NCBI RefSeq assembly: GCF_003355455.1 | Contig: NZ_CP031357.1 | Location: forward strand, 1,280,501-1,344,500 | Reading direction: 5' to 3' | Origin: Erythrobacter aureus | GTDB taxonomy: Bacteria; Pseudomonadota; Alphaproteobacteria; Sphingomonadales; Sphingomonadaceae | Length of the DNA: 64,000 nt | Part shown: one piece after another, positions 43,981 to 52,748 of the stretch | Position numbering within the stretch: the first letter of the stretch is position 1 | Layout of the letters: every line of letters begins with the position of its first letter | The notes under the pieces: model-generated | What the model saw: only the letters and a program-made list of their open reading frames with translations | What the model was told of the DNA's origin: nothing | Databases searched by the model: none | Program-made: the position numbers and the translations under genes

Positions 43981-45564
43981 ATGACCAAACCCAAAGTCCT
44001 CATTTCGGACAAGATGGACCCGAACGCCGCGCGCATTTTCGAAGAGCGTGGCTGCGATGTAGATGTGAAGCCCGGCATGACGCCGGACGAACTCAAGGCG
44101 GTGATCGGCGAGTATGATGGCCTCGCCATTCGCAGCGCGACCAAGGTCACGCCCGAAATTCTCGATGCCGCCGAAAATCTCAAAGTGATCGGCCGTGCCG
44201 GCATCGGTGTCGACAATGTCGATATCCCCTATGCCAGCGGCAAGGGCGTGGTGGTAATGAACACGCCGTTCGGCAATTCGATTACCACCGCCGAACATGC
44301 GATCGCGCTCATCATGGCCGTGGCTCGCCAGATTCCGGCGGCCGATGCCCGCACGCAGAAGGGCGAATGGCCCAAAAGCGACTTCATGGGCGTCGAAGTC
44401 ACCGGCAAGACGCTCGGCCTGATCGGTGCCGGCAATATCGGCAGCATCGTCGCCAGCCGCGCGCAGGGTCTCAGGATGAAGGTCATCGCGTACGATCCCT
44501 TCCTGACCGAAGATCGCGCGATCGAACTGGGCATAGAGAAAGTCGATCTCGATACGCTGCTTGCCCGCGCCGATTTCATCACGTTGCACACGCCGCTGAC
44601 CGATGAGACGCGCAATATCCTCAGCCGCGAGAACCTCGCCAAGACGAAGCAGGGCGTGCGTATCGTCAATTGCGCGCGAGGCGGGTTGATCGACGAAGAG
44701 GCGCTCAAGGACATGCTCGAAAACGGCCACGTAGCCGGCGCCGCGCTCGACGTGTTCGCGAACGAACCGGCCAAGGAAAGCCCGCTATTCGGTACGCCCG
44801 GCTTCATCTCGACCCCGCATCTGGGTGCCAGCACCACCGAGGCGCAGGTCAACGTTGCCCTCCAGGTGGCCGAGCAGATGGCCGATTACCTGGTCAATGG
44901 CGGCGTAACCAATGCGCTCAACATGCCCAGCCTGAGCGCCGAGGAAGCGCCCAAGCTGCGGCCCTATATGAAACTGGCCGAGAACCTGGGCAGTCTCGTC
45001 GGGCAATTGGCGCATGGCAACCTCACGAAGATATCGATCGAACGCGAAGGAGCGGCAGCCGACCTGTCCGGAAAGCCGATCGAGGGCGCAGTGCTGGCAG
45101 GCCTGATGCGCCAGTATTCGGACACGGTGAACATGGTCAACGCGCCCTATCTTGCCAAGGAACGCGGCCTCGATATCCGTTCGGTCCGGCATGAGAAGGA
45201 AGGCGCCTACAACACGCTGATCCGTGTGACCGTGGGCACCGAGCAGGGCGACCGCTCGGTGGCCGGGACGCTGTTCGGCAGTGATGCGCCGCGCCTTGTG
45301 CAGATGTTCGGCGTCGGCATCGAGGCCGAGCTGTCGGGCAATATGCTCTATATCGTCAACGAGGACGCGCCGGGCTTCATCGGCCGCATCGGTACGTTGC
45401 TTGGCGAAAACGGCATCAACATCGGCACGTTCCACCTCGGGCGTCGCCAGGCGGGCGGAGAAGCGGTGCTGCTCTTGAGCGTCGACGCGCCGATCCCGCA
45501 GGAAGTTGTCAAGCAGGCCTGCGCGCTCGAAGGCGTGAAGGTCGTGATGCCTCTGGCATTCTGA
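43981..45564 (+). CDS. serA: D-3-phosphoglycerate dehydrogenase
   Basis: The first enzyme of serine synthesis, NAD-dependent. The 527-residue long form has the substrate domain, the NAD loop GAGNIG (149-154), NCARGGLIDEEAL with the catalytic arginine, TPHLGAST with the histidine, then an extra ASB domain and a C-terminal ACT domain (about 455-527, IVNEDAPGFIGRIGTLLGE) that usually binds serine for feedback. Co-directional with serC. Confidence 0.95.
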   Translation: MTKPKVLISDKMDPNAARIFEERGCDVDVKPGMTPDELKAVIGEYDGLAIRSATKVTPEILDAAENLKVIGRAGIGVDNVDIPYASGKGVVVMNTPFGNSITTAEHAIALIMAVARQIPAADARTQKGEWPKSDFMGVEVTGKTLGLIGAGNIGSIVASRAQGLRMKVIAYDPFLTEDRAIELGIEKVDLDTLLARADFITLHTPLTDETRNILSRENLAKTKQGVRIVNCARGGLIDEEALKDMLENGHVAGAALDVFANEPAKESPLFGTPGFISTPHLGASTTEAQVNVALQVAEQMADYLVNGGVTNALNMPSLSAEEAPKLRPYMKLAENLGSLVGQLAHGNLTKISIEREGAAADLSGKPIEGAVLAGLMRQYSDTVNMVNAPYLAKERGLDIRSVRHEKEGAYNTLIRVTVGTEQGDRSVAGTLFGSDAPRLVQMFGVGIEAELSGNMLYIVNEDAPGFIGRIGTLLGENGINIGTFHLGRRQAGGEAVLLLSVDAPIPQEVVKQACALEGVKVVMPLAF

Positions 45565-45575
45565 CGCCCCCAGAT

Positions 45576-45656
45576 CGTCATCCCGGGCTTGACCCGGGAT
45601 CGCTCTTGGCTAGGCGCATGGAGGAAAGCGATCCCGGCTCATGGGCCGGGATGACG
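45576..45656. repeat. REP-like inverted repeat between serA and hisZ
   Basis: CGTCATCCCGGG at 45576 and its complement CCGGGATGACG ending at 45656 close an 81-base element. Both arms are also hairpins (TCCCGGGC/GACCCGGGA and TCCCGGC/GCCGGGA). Its outer ends, GTCATCCC and GGGATGAC, match those of the 43888 element, so both belong to one family. It ends 11 bases before the hisZ start. Confidence 0.75.
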
Positions 45657-45667
45657 AATGAGGAACA

Positions 45668-46780
45668 ATGACCACACCTGACGACCTACTGCCCGTCGGC
45701 CTCGAAGACGCTCTTCCCGATCGTGCCCGCACCATCACCACGGCCATGCGTGCCGTGCTCGATGCAATGGACGGGCATGGTTACGATCGCGTGCGGCCGC
45801 CATTGGTGGAATTCGAACGCTCTCTGGCCGGGCGGATGGATGGTGTGGCGACGCGCCGGATGGTGCGCTTCACCGATCCCGACAGTCTGCGCACACTGGC
45901 CCTGCGCAGCGACATGACCGTGCAGGTCGGTCGCATCGCCGCGACCGGCATGGCCGCAGCCCCGCGCCCGCTGCGCCTGTGCTATGCCGGCGATGTCGCT
46001 TTCCTGAGCGCGGATCAGCTCGATCCGGCACGCCAGCGGCTGCAATTGGGGGCGGAGCTGATCGGCGCCGACAGTGTCGTGGCGGCAACCGAGATCGTTT
46101 CGGTCGCTATCGATGCACTCAAGGCGGCGGGCGTTGCCACTATCTCGGTCGATTTCACGCTACCCGATCTCGTCGACACGCTTGCGGAAGATGCGATGCC
46201 GCTCGATGCCGAGCAGCGCGAGGCGGTTCGGCGAGAGCTCGACACCAAGGATGCGGGCGGGCTGCGCGAAGCGGGAGGCGAGGCGTATCTGCCGCTGCTT
46301 TACGCGACCGGCGCGTTCGACGAAGCGATTGCCAAGCTCGCCGCGCTGGATGTCGGCGGGGTATTGGCCAGCCGCATCGAGGGGCTGCGCGCGGTAGCAG
46401 AGGCCATCGGCGCCCGCGCCCGCGTAACGCTCGACCCGACCGAGCGTCACGGCTTCGAATATCAGAGCTGGTTCGGTTTTACGCTCTATGGCGAAGGCGC
46501 GCGGGGCGCGCTGGGCCGGGGCGGGACCTATACGATCAAGGGCAGCGACGAGGCCGCGACCGGCTTCTCGCTCTATATGGACCCGTTGCTCGATGCGCTG
46601 GCGCCGATGAAGACGGAGGAAGCGCAAAAGCTCTTCCTGCCGCTGGGCCACGATCGCGATGCGGCGGCGCGGCTGCGGGCGATCGGCTGGCGCACGGTTG
46701 CCGCGGTGTCCAACGGCGACGATGCTGGCGCGCTCGGCTGTTCGCACGTGCTCGACGGCAAGGAGCCGAAGGCGCTCTAG
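45668..46780 (+). CDS. hisZ: ATP phosphoribosyltransferase regulatory subunit HisZ
   Basis: A class II aminoacyl-tRNA synthetase-like protein without catalysis that pairs with the short HisG to start histidine synthesis. The 370-residue length and PVGLEDALPDRA, ATRRMVRFTDPDSLRTLALRSD blocks fit (motif 2 region). hisG is not adjacent. The 3' end overlaps the convergent glutathione transferase gene by four bases. Confidence 0.85.
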   Translation: MTTPDDLLPVGLEDALPDRARTITTAMRAVLDAMDGHGYDRVRPPLVEFERSLAGRMDGVATRRMVRFTDPDSLRTLALRSDMTVQVGRIAATGMAAAPRPLRLCYAGDVAFLSADQLDPARQRLQLGAELIGADSVVAATEIVSVAIDALKAAGVATISVDFTLPDLVDTLAEDAMPLDAEQREAVRRELDTKDAGGLREAGGEAYLPLLYATGAFDEAIAKLAALDVGGVLASRIEGLRAVAEAIGARARVTLDPTERHGFEYQSWFGFTLYGEGARGALGRGGTYTIKGSDEAATGFSLYMDPLLDALAPMKTEEAQKLFLPLGHDRDAAARLRAIGWRTVAAVSNGDDAGALGCSHVLDGKEPKAL

Positions 46781-47382
46781 GCGGCCTTCCACTGGGGATG
46801 CTTGTGCATCACCCCGGCAAACAGCTCCGAATCGACCAGCCTTGCCAGCCATGCTTGCAGCCGGGGCAAGTCCTGTGCGTCGAACCAGGCGCGGTCGGCA
46901 TTCGCGAACTGGCGGATGAACGGGAAAATGGCGATATCCGCGAAACCGCGTTTTGCGCCGCGAAGATAAGCGCTTTCATCCAGCCGCCGGTCCAGCCGCG
47001 CAAGAATTTCCATTGCGACCGCGCGGTGCTCCTCCGGCTCCACATCCTCGTACCGCGTGGCATATTTGTAGCGGTCGAGATGGTGCTTGAAAGGCCCGTC
47101 ATTGGTCTCGACCAGTGCGGGGTCGTCGCGGTCCAGCCAGCCTTCGGGATCGCCCTGGCCAAGCGCCCACCGCATGACGTCCAGGCTTTCCTCCAGCACC
47201 TCGCCCTCCGTCGTCACCAGCACCGGAACGGTGCCTTTGGGCGACACTTCGAGCATCTGTGGTGGCTTGTCGCGGAGCACCACCTCGCGGTGCTCATAGC
47301 GCGCGCCGCTCACGCTCAGCGCCATCCGGGCGCGCATGGCGTAAGGACAGCGGCGGAAGCTGTAGAGCACCGCGTCAGCCAT
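46777..47382 (-). CDS. Glutathione S-transferase family protein
   Basis: A 201-residue GST. The thioredoxin-like N-terminal part has YSFRRCPYAMRARMAL with a CPYA motif like glutaredoxin-2 or omega/beta GSTs, the SPKGTVPVLV glutathione loop and an EESLDVMRWAL helix. The C-terminal all-helical domain follows. The substrate is unknown. ATG at 47382 overlaps the trhO stop by eight bases, so the two are translated together. Confidence 0.88.
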   Translation of the reverse strand: MADAVLYSFRRCPYAMRARMALSVSGARYEHREVVLRDKPPQMLEVSPKGTVPVLVTTEGEVLEESLDVMRWALGQGDPEGWLDRDDPALVETNDGPFKHHLDRYKYATRYEDVEPEEHRAVAMEILARLDRRLDESAYLRGAKRGFADIAIFPFIRQFANADRAWFDAQDLPRLQAWLARLVDSELFAGVMHKHPQWKAA

Positions 47383-48337
47383 CGGTGTCCGCTTCTTCGC
47401 GCCGCCCGACATGCTCCAGCCCGCGCGCCTCGGCGAGCATTTCCTGCCGCTGCCGTTCGGCATAGCGCGCGCGCTGTTCGTCCGTCCGCTCATCCCAGCA
47501 GCGATGGCAGCTTATGCCTTCCTCATAGTGTTCGTGCCCCATATCCTCTGCACTCAGCGGGCGACGGCAGGCGCGGCAGAGTGTATGGTCGCCGAGCCTG
47601 AGGCCGTGGCCCACGCTCACGCGCTCATCGAAGACGAAGCACTCGCCATGCCACAGGCTTTCGTCTTCGGGCACATGTTCGAGGTAATTCAGAATGCCGC
47701 CCTTGAGGTGGTACACCTCCTTCACACCCTCGGCGCGGGCGAAAGCGGTCGATTTCTCGCAGCGGATGCCGCCGGTGCAGAACATGGCGATCTTGGGCGC
47801 GCCACCCTGCGCCTCGATCTCGGCGCGCTTGGCTCGGAACCACTCGGGAAATTCGCGGAAGCTCTTGGTCTCGGGATCGATCGCACCTTTGAAAGTACCG
47901 ATCTGCACTTCGTAATCGTTCCGCGTATCGATCAGTATCGTTTCGGGATTGGAAATCAGCGTGTTCCAATCGTCGGGCGCGACATAGGTGCCCACACCCG
48001 CCAGCGGATCGAGATCGGGCTGACCCATGGTCACGATCTCTTTTTTCAGCCGTACCTTGGTGCGGTGGAAGGGCATGGCCGCCGCGCGCGATTCCTTGAC
48101 CTCGATTTCCGCGCAGCCGGGCAGGGTCCGCACATGGTCGAGGACCGCCTCGATCCCTTCGTCGCTCCCCGCCATGGTCCCGTTGATCCCCTCGCGTGCG
48201 AGCAACAGAGTGCCGCGCACCCCTGCTTTTTCCATCGCGCCAAGCAAGTCGGGCTTGATCGCGGCAGGATCGTCGAACCGCGCGAACTGGTAGAGCGCGG
48301 CAATGCGGATGGGGAGGTTGGTCTTGTCGTCGGTCAC
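47375..48337 (-). CDS. trhO: tRNA uridine(34) hydroxylase, rhodanese domain
   Basis: It hydroxylates U34 in tRNAs on the way to 5-carboxymethoxyuridine. The 320-residue YceA-type protein has an N-terminal acylphosphatase-like part (GTLLLAREGINGTMAGSDEG) and a rhodanese domain with FCTGGIRCEKSTAFA (C187 and C193), then CRACRRPLSAED and CHRCWDE, a likely zinc site. Start GTG at 48337 is inferred from the family start; the open frame upstream is too long. Confidence 0.9.
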   Translation of the reverse strand: MTDDKTNLPIRIAALYQFARFDDPAAIKPDLLGAMEKAGVRGTLLLAREGINGTMAGSDEGIEAVLDHVRTLPGCAEIEVKESRAAAMPFHRTKVRLKKEIVTMGQPDLDPLAGVGTYVAPDDWNTLISNPETILIDTRNDYEVQIGTFKGAIDPETKSFREFPEWFRAKRAEIEAQGGAPKIAMFCTGGIRCEKSTAFARAEGVKEVYHLKGGILNYLEHVPEDESLWHGECFVFDERVSVGHGLRLGDHTLCRACRRPLSAEDMGHEHYEEGISCHRCWDERTDEQRARYAERQRQEMLAEARGLEHVGRREEADTDG

Positions 48338-48383
48338 GCGGCGCCCCCTAGCACCGCCTTGCGCGCGCCGCATCCCCCTCGCT

Positions 48384-49202
48384 TCACCCCTCGAACGAGG
48401 CCGGATCCGGCCCGAGCCGCCCGTCTGCATCGTCGAGTGCGTCGATCCGCGCCATCTGATTGTCCGACAATGTGAACGACAGTGCGGCGAAGTTCTGCTC
48501 GATATGGTCGCGGCTGGTCGATTTGGGGATTGGGCAGAGGCCGTGCTGGACGTGCCAGCGCAGCACCACCGCGCTGGGTGGTTGGCCGGTCTCGCCCGCG
48601 ATTTCCTGGATCGCGGCTGCGTCCATGCCGCCGCCCTGTCCGAGCGGCGACCAGCTTTGCGTGACGATGCCCATGTCATCGTGCACCTTGCGCAGCTCGC
48701 GCTGCTGGAAGCTCGGGTGCAGTTCGATCTGGTTGAGTGCGGGCGTGACGCCTGTTTCATCGACGATGCGTTTCAAATCCTCTTCGCGGAAGTTCGATAC
48801 GCCGATCGATTTCGCCTTGCCCTGGTCGCGCAGTTCGATCAGCGCTTTCCATGTGTCCACGAACAGGTTCTTGTCCGGGCAGGGCCAGTGGATCAACAGC
48901 ATGTCGACATGATCGCGGCCGAGCCTTTCGAGGCATTTGTCGGCCGCCTTCAGCGTCCGGTCGTAGCCCTGGCTCTCGTTCCAGATCTTGGTCTGGAGGA
49001 AGATATCGGACCAGTCGCCTATCCCGTCGCCCACGCCGCGTTCGTTCCGGTAGATGGCGGCCGTATCGACCAGCCAGTACCCAACGTCGAGCGCGGTTTC
49101 GACCGCTTGAGCGGCCTGGTCGTCCTCGATTTGCCAGGTGCCGAAGCCGAGTTGCGGAATCTGGCGGCCGTCGTTGAGAGCGAGTGTGGGATAATCGGTC
49201 AT
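48384..49202 (-). CDS. Aldo/keto reductase
   Basis: A (beta/alpha)8 NADPH reductase of 272 residues, similar to 2,5-diketo-gluconate reductases (DkgA/B type). The catalytic tetrad is D46, Y51, K72 and H105 (DTAAIYRNE, LQTKIW, LLIHWP). The cofactor end is IPKSTSRDHIEQN. It is separate from the Rrf2 gene by 51 bases on the same strand, so both may be read together. Confidence 0.9.
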   Translation of the reverse strand: MTDYPTLALNDGRQIPQLGFGTWQIEDDQAAQAVETALDVGYWLVDTAAIYRNERGVGDGIGDWSDIFLQTKIWNESQGYDRTLKAADKCLERLGRDHVDMLLIHWPCPDKNLFVDTWKALIELRDQGKAKSIGVSNFREEDLKRIVDETGVTPALNQIELHPSFQQRELRKVHDDMGIVTQSWSPLGQGGGMDAAAIQEIAGETGQPPSAVVLRWHVQHGLCPIPKSTSRDHIEQNFAALSFTLSDNQMARIDALDDADGRLGPDPASFEG

Positions 49203-49253
49203 TGTGTCTCCTTTGCCTTATCAATCATGCAGCGGAGACTTGTTTCCGGCAGG

Positions 49254-49751
49254 TCAGCCGCGCGAGCGCAGATTGTCCGCGATCCAGCCGGCCGCCTGTT
49301 CGACCTTGGCAGGTCCCAATTGCGCCGCGACGCTGCGGTTCAGCGTGACGAGGTCGATCCGCGCGAGGCTTTCGCGATAGGCGACCTCCGCCTGCGCGAA
49401 ACCGGCGGCGATGTTGCAGGGCAGCTTGCAGTCCTCCGGCTTGCTGGCGCAGGGGCCGTTCTGGCGGATTTCGGTGCAGCGGAACATCGGTTCGTCACCA
49501 TCGACCGCCAGCAAAATATCGAGCAAAGAGATGTCTGCGGGCGGCTGGGCCAGGCTGTAGAAGCCGCTGCGACCGCGCCCACCATTGACTATCCCCGCGC
49601 GGGCGAGGGCCTGCATCTGTTTGGCCATATAGGGTTCCGGAACGCCGTGAAACTCGGCCAGCGCGGCCAGCGACAGGCCGCGATCTGGCCACAGGGGCGC
49701 CAGCAGCGCGCAGGCATGCGCAGCCCATTCGACACCCTTGTTGATCCGCAT
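49254..49751 (-). CDS. Rrf2-family transcriptional regulator with four cysteines
   Basis: A 165-residue winged-helix regulator. The HTH lies at about 25-60 (LSLAALAEFHGVPEPYMAKQ). Cysteines 92, 101, 108 and 112 in RCTEIRQNGPCASKPEDC and KLPC would hold an Fe-S cluster as in NsrR or IscR, although the spacing differs from both. It probably senses NO, oxygen or redox state. It diverges from the membrane-AhpD gene, and a 31-base palindrome lies between. ATG at 49751. Confidence 0.87.
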   Translation of the reverse strand: MRINKGVEWAAHACALLAPLWPDRGLSLAALAEFHGVPEPYMAKQMQALARAGIVNGGRGRSGFYSLAQPPADISLLDILLAVDGDEPMFRCTEIRQNGPCASKPEDCKLPCNIAAGFAQAEVAYRESLARIDLVTLNRSVAAQLGPAKVEQAAGWIADNLRSRG

Positions 49752-49777
49752 TTGTCCAATCCCTCTTGCGCGCCATC

Positions 49778-49808
49778 TTATAAATGGATATTCAATGTCC
49801 AAATATAA
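49778..49808. promoter_or_regulatory. Candidate Rrf2 operator
   Basis: TTATAAATGGATATT (49778-49792), C, AATGTCCAAATATAA (49794-49808): 12 of 15 positions pair, the middle seven with one mismatch. It overlaps the expected promoter of the gene at 49820 and lies 27 bases before the Rrf2 start. This is the size and symmetry of NsrR/IscR-type sites. Confidence 0.6.
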
Positions 49809-49819
49809 GGAGAAGTACG

Positions 49820-50746
49820 ATGCTGGGCAAACCTGATGGCCTCGACCGGCTGATGCAAGCGGTGATCGCACTGGTCGCGCTTTTCGCGGTGGCCAATGGC
49901 GTCTTCATGCTGGCCGACCCGCTGGTCTGGTACGGCACGCTGGAGACCGTCCAGACAACCGGGCCGGCCAATCGCCACTTCATCGGCGATATCGGCCTTG
50001 CCTATATTGTTTCGGGCGCGGTGTTGCTGTTCGCGTCGGCCAATCTTGCGCTTCGTTGGGGAGCCGCCTTGATCGGCATGAGCTGGCTTGCCGCGCATGG
50101 GGCTTTCCATGTTTACGAAGTGACCACCGGCATTTGCGGCCCGGACGTCTTCTGGCAGGATGCCCCCGGCGTGCTCGGTCCCCCGCTGCTGGTCTTGCTC
50201 GCTGTGGGAGTGCAGGTGGCCCGGCAGCGGATCTCGCCTGTTCCCCTGCCCAAGCACCTGTTTCTCTCCATCATGCGCAAGGTCGCCGGAAAGGCCGAAC
50301 CCTATCTGGACGATCTCGACCGGGCAGCGGGCTTCGCGACCGAGAAATTCCAGCACGCCATGCTGCTGTCCGGTCATCGCTATCACGCGCCTGCGCCGCT
50401 GCTGCACATGGCCCGGCTGGGCTCGACCCGCGTGGAGGATTGCGGCCCCTGTGTCGAGATCGTCCGTCAGTTCGCTCTGGCCGACGGTCTCGATCCCGAT
50501 CGCATCCAGAACGCGCTGATGGGCAGGCCGGATTGCGACGAGGATGCGCTGGCCTATGATTTCGGCATGGCCGTATCCTCCGGCGATGTCGCCGCTGCGG
50601 CCGAGCTGGGGGACCGGATCGAGGCGCTTTACGGCCGTAAGGTTCGCACCGAGCTGGCGCTGGGTGCGGCCAGCGGGCGGCTGTTTCCCGCGATCAAGCG
50701 CGGGCTCGGCTTTGCCTCGGCCTGCACCATTCCCCGCGCGGGCTGA
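49820..50746 (+). CDS. Membrane protein fused to an AhpD/CMD-like domain
   Basis: A 308-residue protein in two parts. Residues 1-140 hold about four membrane helices (12-32, 57-75, 80-98, 118-136). Residues 145-308 are soluble and all-helical with C208-G-P-C211 in EDCGPCVEIVRQFALADGL, the redox pair of carboxymuconolactone decarboxylase/AhpD-like alkylhydroperoxidases, then a GRPDCDEDALAYDF helix. I infer a membrane-bound peroxide or thiol reductase. AAGGAG lies nine bases before the ATG. Control by the divergent Rrf2 regulator is likely. Confidence 0.72.
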   Translation: MLGKPDGLDRLMQAVIALVALFAVANGVFMLADPLVWYGTLETVQTTGPANRHFIGDIGLAYIVSGAVLLFASANLALRWGAALIGMSWLAAHGAFHVYEVTTGICGPDVFWQDAPGVLGPPLLVLLAVGVQVARQRISPVPLPKHLFLSIMRKVAGKAEPYLDDLDRAAGFATEKFQHAMLLSGHRYHAPAPLLHMARLGSTRVEDCGPCVEIVRQFALADGLDPDRIQNALMGRPDCDEDALAYDFGMAVSSGDVAAAAELGDRIEALYGRKVRTELALGAASGRLFPAIKRGLGFASACTIPRAG

Positions 50747-50827
50747 TCCCCTGCTTTCCTGTATGGGTGTGCCTGTGCGAGCGGCTTGACGCGGCACCTT
50801 CAGCCCCCTAACCCGCGCACCGCATTT

Positions 50828-50882
50828 GAAGCGGCTATCCGCTTCTCCATTCCATCCCTTGGTCGAGTCCTGTCGAAGGACC
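50828..50882 (+). repeat. Hairpins in the gap before purA
   Basis: GAAGCGG-CTAT-CCGCTTC (50828-50845) is a perfect 7-pair hairpin. Some 15 bases on, GGTCGAGTCCTGTCGAAGGACC (22 bases, 50861-50882) holds a GTCC/GGAC stem with a TGTCGAA loop of the type seen in sphingomonad intergenic repeats. They may end transcription from 50746 or belong to the purA leader. Confidence 0.4.
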
Positions 50883-50916
50883 TTGTGGATCCCCGGGCAG
50901 GGGAAAAGGCGTATTC

Positions 50917-52206
50917 ATGGCAAATGTGACCGTAATCGGTGCCCAGTGGGGCGATGAGGGCAAGGGCAAGATCGTCGACTGGCTCGCTAGCCGGGCAGAC
51001 GCGGTCGTGCGTTTCCAAGGTGGCCATAATGCGGGCCACACGCTTGTCGTCGGCGACAAGACCTACAAGCTGTCCCTGCTGCCCAGCGGTATCGTGACAG
51101 GTACGCTGAGCATCGTCGGCAATGGCGTGGTGCTCGATCCCTGGCATCTCAAGGCCGAGGTCGAGAAGCTCGAGGGCCAGGGCGTCGAGATCAATCCTGA
51201 CAACTTCGCCATCGCCGACAATTGCCCGCTGATCCTGCCGATCCATCGCGACCTCGACGGTCTGCGCGAAACGGCAGCCGGAAGCGGCAAGATCGGCACC
51301 ACGGGCCGCGGTATCGGGCCGGCTTACGAGGACAAGGTCGGCCGCCGCGCGATCCGCGTCTGCGACCTGGCGCATCTCGATCATCTCGAACCGCAGCTCG
51401 ATCGCCTGTGCGCACATCACGACGCGCTGCGGGCAGGCTTCGATCAGCCGCCGATCGACCGCGAGGAACTGCTCGCCCAGCTACGCGAGATCGCGCCCTT
51501 CGTACTGCAATTCGCCCAGCCGGTGTGGAAACGCCTGAAAAAGGTCCGCAAGGCGGGCGCCAAGATCCTGTTCGAAGGCGCGCAGGGCGTGCTGCTCGAT
51601 ATCGACCACGGCACCTATCCCTTCGTCACCAGCTCGAACACGGTCAGCGGCACTGCTGCAGCCGGCAGCGGTCTTGGACCCAACTCCACCGGCTTCGTGC
51701 TCGGCATCGTCAAGGCCTACACCACACGGGTCGGCAGCGGGCCTTTCCCGACCGAGCTCGACGACGAGGTCGGCGAGGGCATTGGCGAGCGCGGCCACGA
51801 ATTCGGCACCGTTACCGGACGCCAGCGCAGGGTGGGCTGGTTCGATGCCGTGCTGGTGCGCCAGACCTGCGCGATCAGCGGTGTAACCGGTATCGCGCTG
51901 ACCAAGATCGACGTGCTTGACGGGATGGATGAGGTGAAGATCTGCACCGGCTATCGCCTGAACGGCAAGATCATGGACTATTTCCCTAGCCATGCCGCCG
52001 ACCAAGCCGCAGTCGAACCGATCTACGAGACAATGCCGGGGTGGAGCGAAAGCACCGCCGGGGCGCGCAGTTTCGCCGATCTTCCGGCCAATGCGGTGAA
52101 GTATATCCAGCGCGTGCAGGAACTGATCGAAACGCCGGTGGCGCTGGTTTCCACCAGCCCCGAGCGCGACGACACGATCCTGATGCGCGATCCGTTCATG
52201 GATTGA
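50917..52206 (+). CDS. purA: Adenylosuccinate synthase
   Basis: Joins aspartate to IMP with GTP, the first step to AMP. The 429-residue protein has GDEGKGK (12-18), QGGHNAGHTL, TTGRGIGPAYEDK and the AFEGAQG-like block FEGAQGVLLDIDHGTYPFV. ATG at 50917 follows AGGGGAAAAGGCG. It ends TGATG with a possible upstream start of the L,D-transpeptidase. Confidence 0.96.
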   Translation: MANVTVIGAQWGDEGKGKIVDWLASRADAVVRFQGGHNAGHTLVVGDKTYKLSLLPSGIVTGTLSIVGNGVVLDPWHLKAEVEKLEGQGVEINPDNFAIADNCPLILPIHRDLDGLRETAAGSGKIGTTGRGIGPAYEDKVGRRAIRVCDLAHLDHLEPQLDRLCAHHDALRAGFDQPPIDREELLAQLREIAPFVLQFAQPVWKRLKKVRKAGAKILFEGAQGVLLDIDHGTYPFVTSSNTVSGTAAAGSGLGPNSTGFVLGIVKAYTTRVGSGPFPTELDDEVGEGIGERGHEFGTVTGRQRRVGWFDAVLVRQTCAISGVTGIALTKIDVLDGMDEVKICTGYRLNGKIMDYFPSHAADQAAVEPIYETMPGWSESTAGARSFADLPANAVKYIQRVQELIETPVALVSTSPERDDTILMRDPFMD

Positions 52207-52235
52207 TGGGAATTGCGCGTTATGGTGGAACCATC

Positions 52236-52748
52236 ATGCGCAGCCTCGCCCTCTCTTCAGCGATCGCAGTTGCCGCAGCAGCGTTGCCAGCATCGCAGGC
52301 CCATGCCCAGCAGGCGCGGGCGGGAGAGCGGGCGGATTTCGTTCTCGTCGACAAGTCGGACCGTAAATTGTGGGTGTATCAGGGCGGCCGGGTGATCCGA
52401 AGCTATTCTGGCCTGCAATATGGTGACCGGCCGATGGGCCACAAACGCTTTCAGGGGGACGAGCGTACCCCGGAAGGGCGGTATACGATCACCTATGGCA
52501 ACGAGCAGTCGAGCTTCTATCTCAGCCTGCATATCGACTATCCCAACGCGCGGGACAGGGCCTATGCGCGTGCCCGGGGCCGCTCTCCCGGCGGGCTGAT
52601 CTTCATCCACGGCCAGCCCAATGGCCTGCCCTTCGACGAGCGGGTGCCGGGCGACTGGACCGATGGCTGCATCGCGCTCTCGAATGCCGAGATCGCCGAG
52701 CTGTGGAGCCTGGTGCCCGACGGAACCCCGATAGAGATCAGGCCCTAA
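52236..52748 (+). CDS. L,D-transpeptidase (YkuD domain), periplasmic
   Basis: A 170-residue protein with a signal peptide (about 1-24, ending AHA). The YkuD catalytic part has FIHGQPNG (H125) and GDWTDGCIALS with catalytic C145. Such enzymes crosslink DAP to DAP in peptidoglycan or attach lipoproteins; the small size suggests a simple YafK-like member, which could also cleave. ATG at 52236 with GGTGGAA upstream is chosen; ATG at 52206 would add ten residues and overlap the purA stop. Confidence 0.87.
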   Translation: MRSLALSSAIAVAAAALPASQAHAQQARAGERADFVLVDKSDRKLWVYQGGRVIRSYSGLQYGDRPMGHKRFQGDERTPEGRYTITYGNEQSSFYLSLHIDYPNARDRAYARARGRSPGGLIFIHGQPNGLPFDERVPGDWTDGCIALSNAEIAELWSLVPDGTPIEIRP

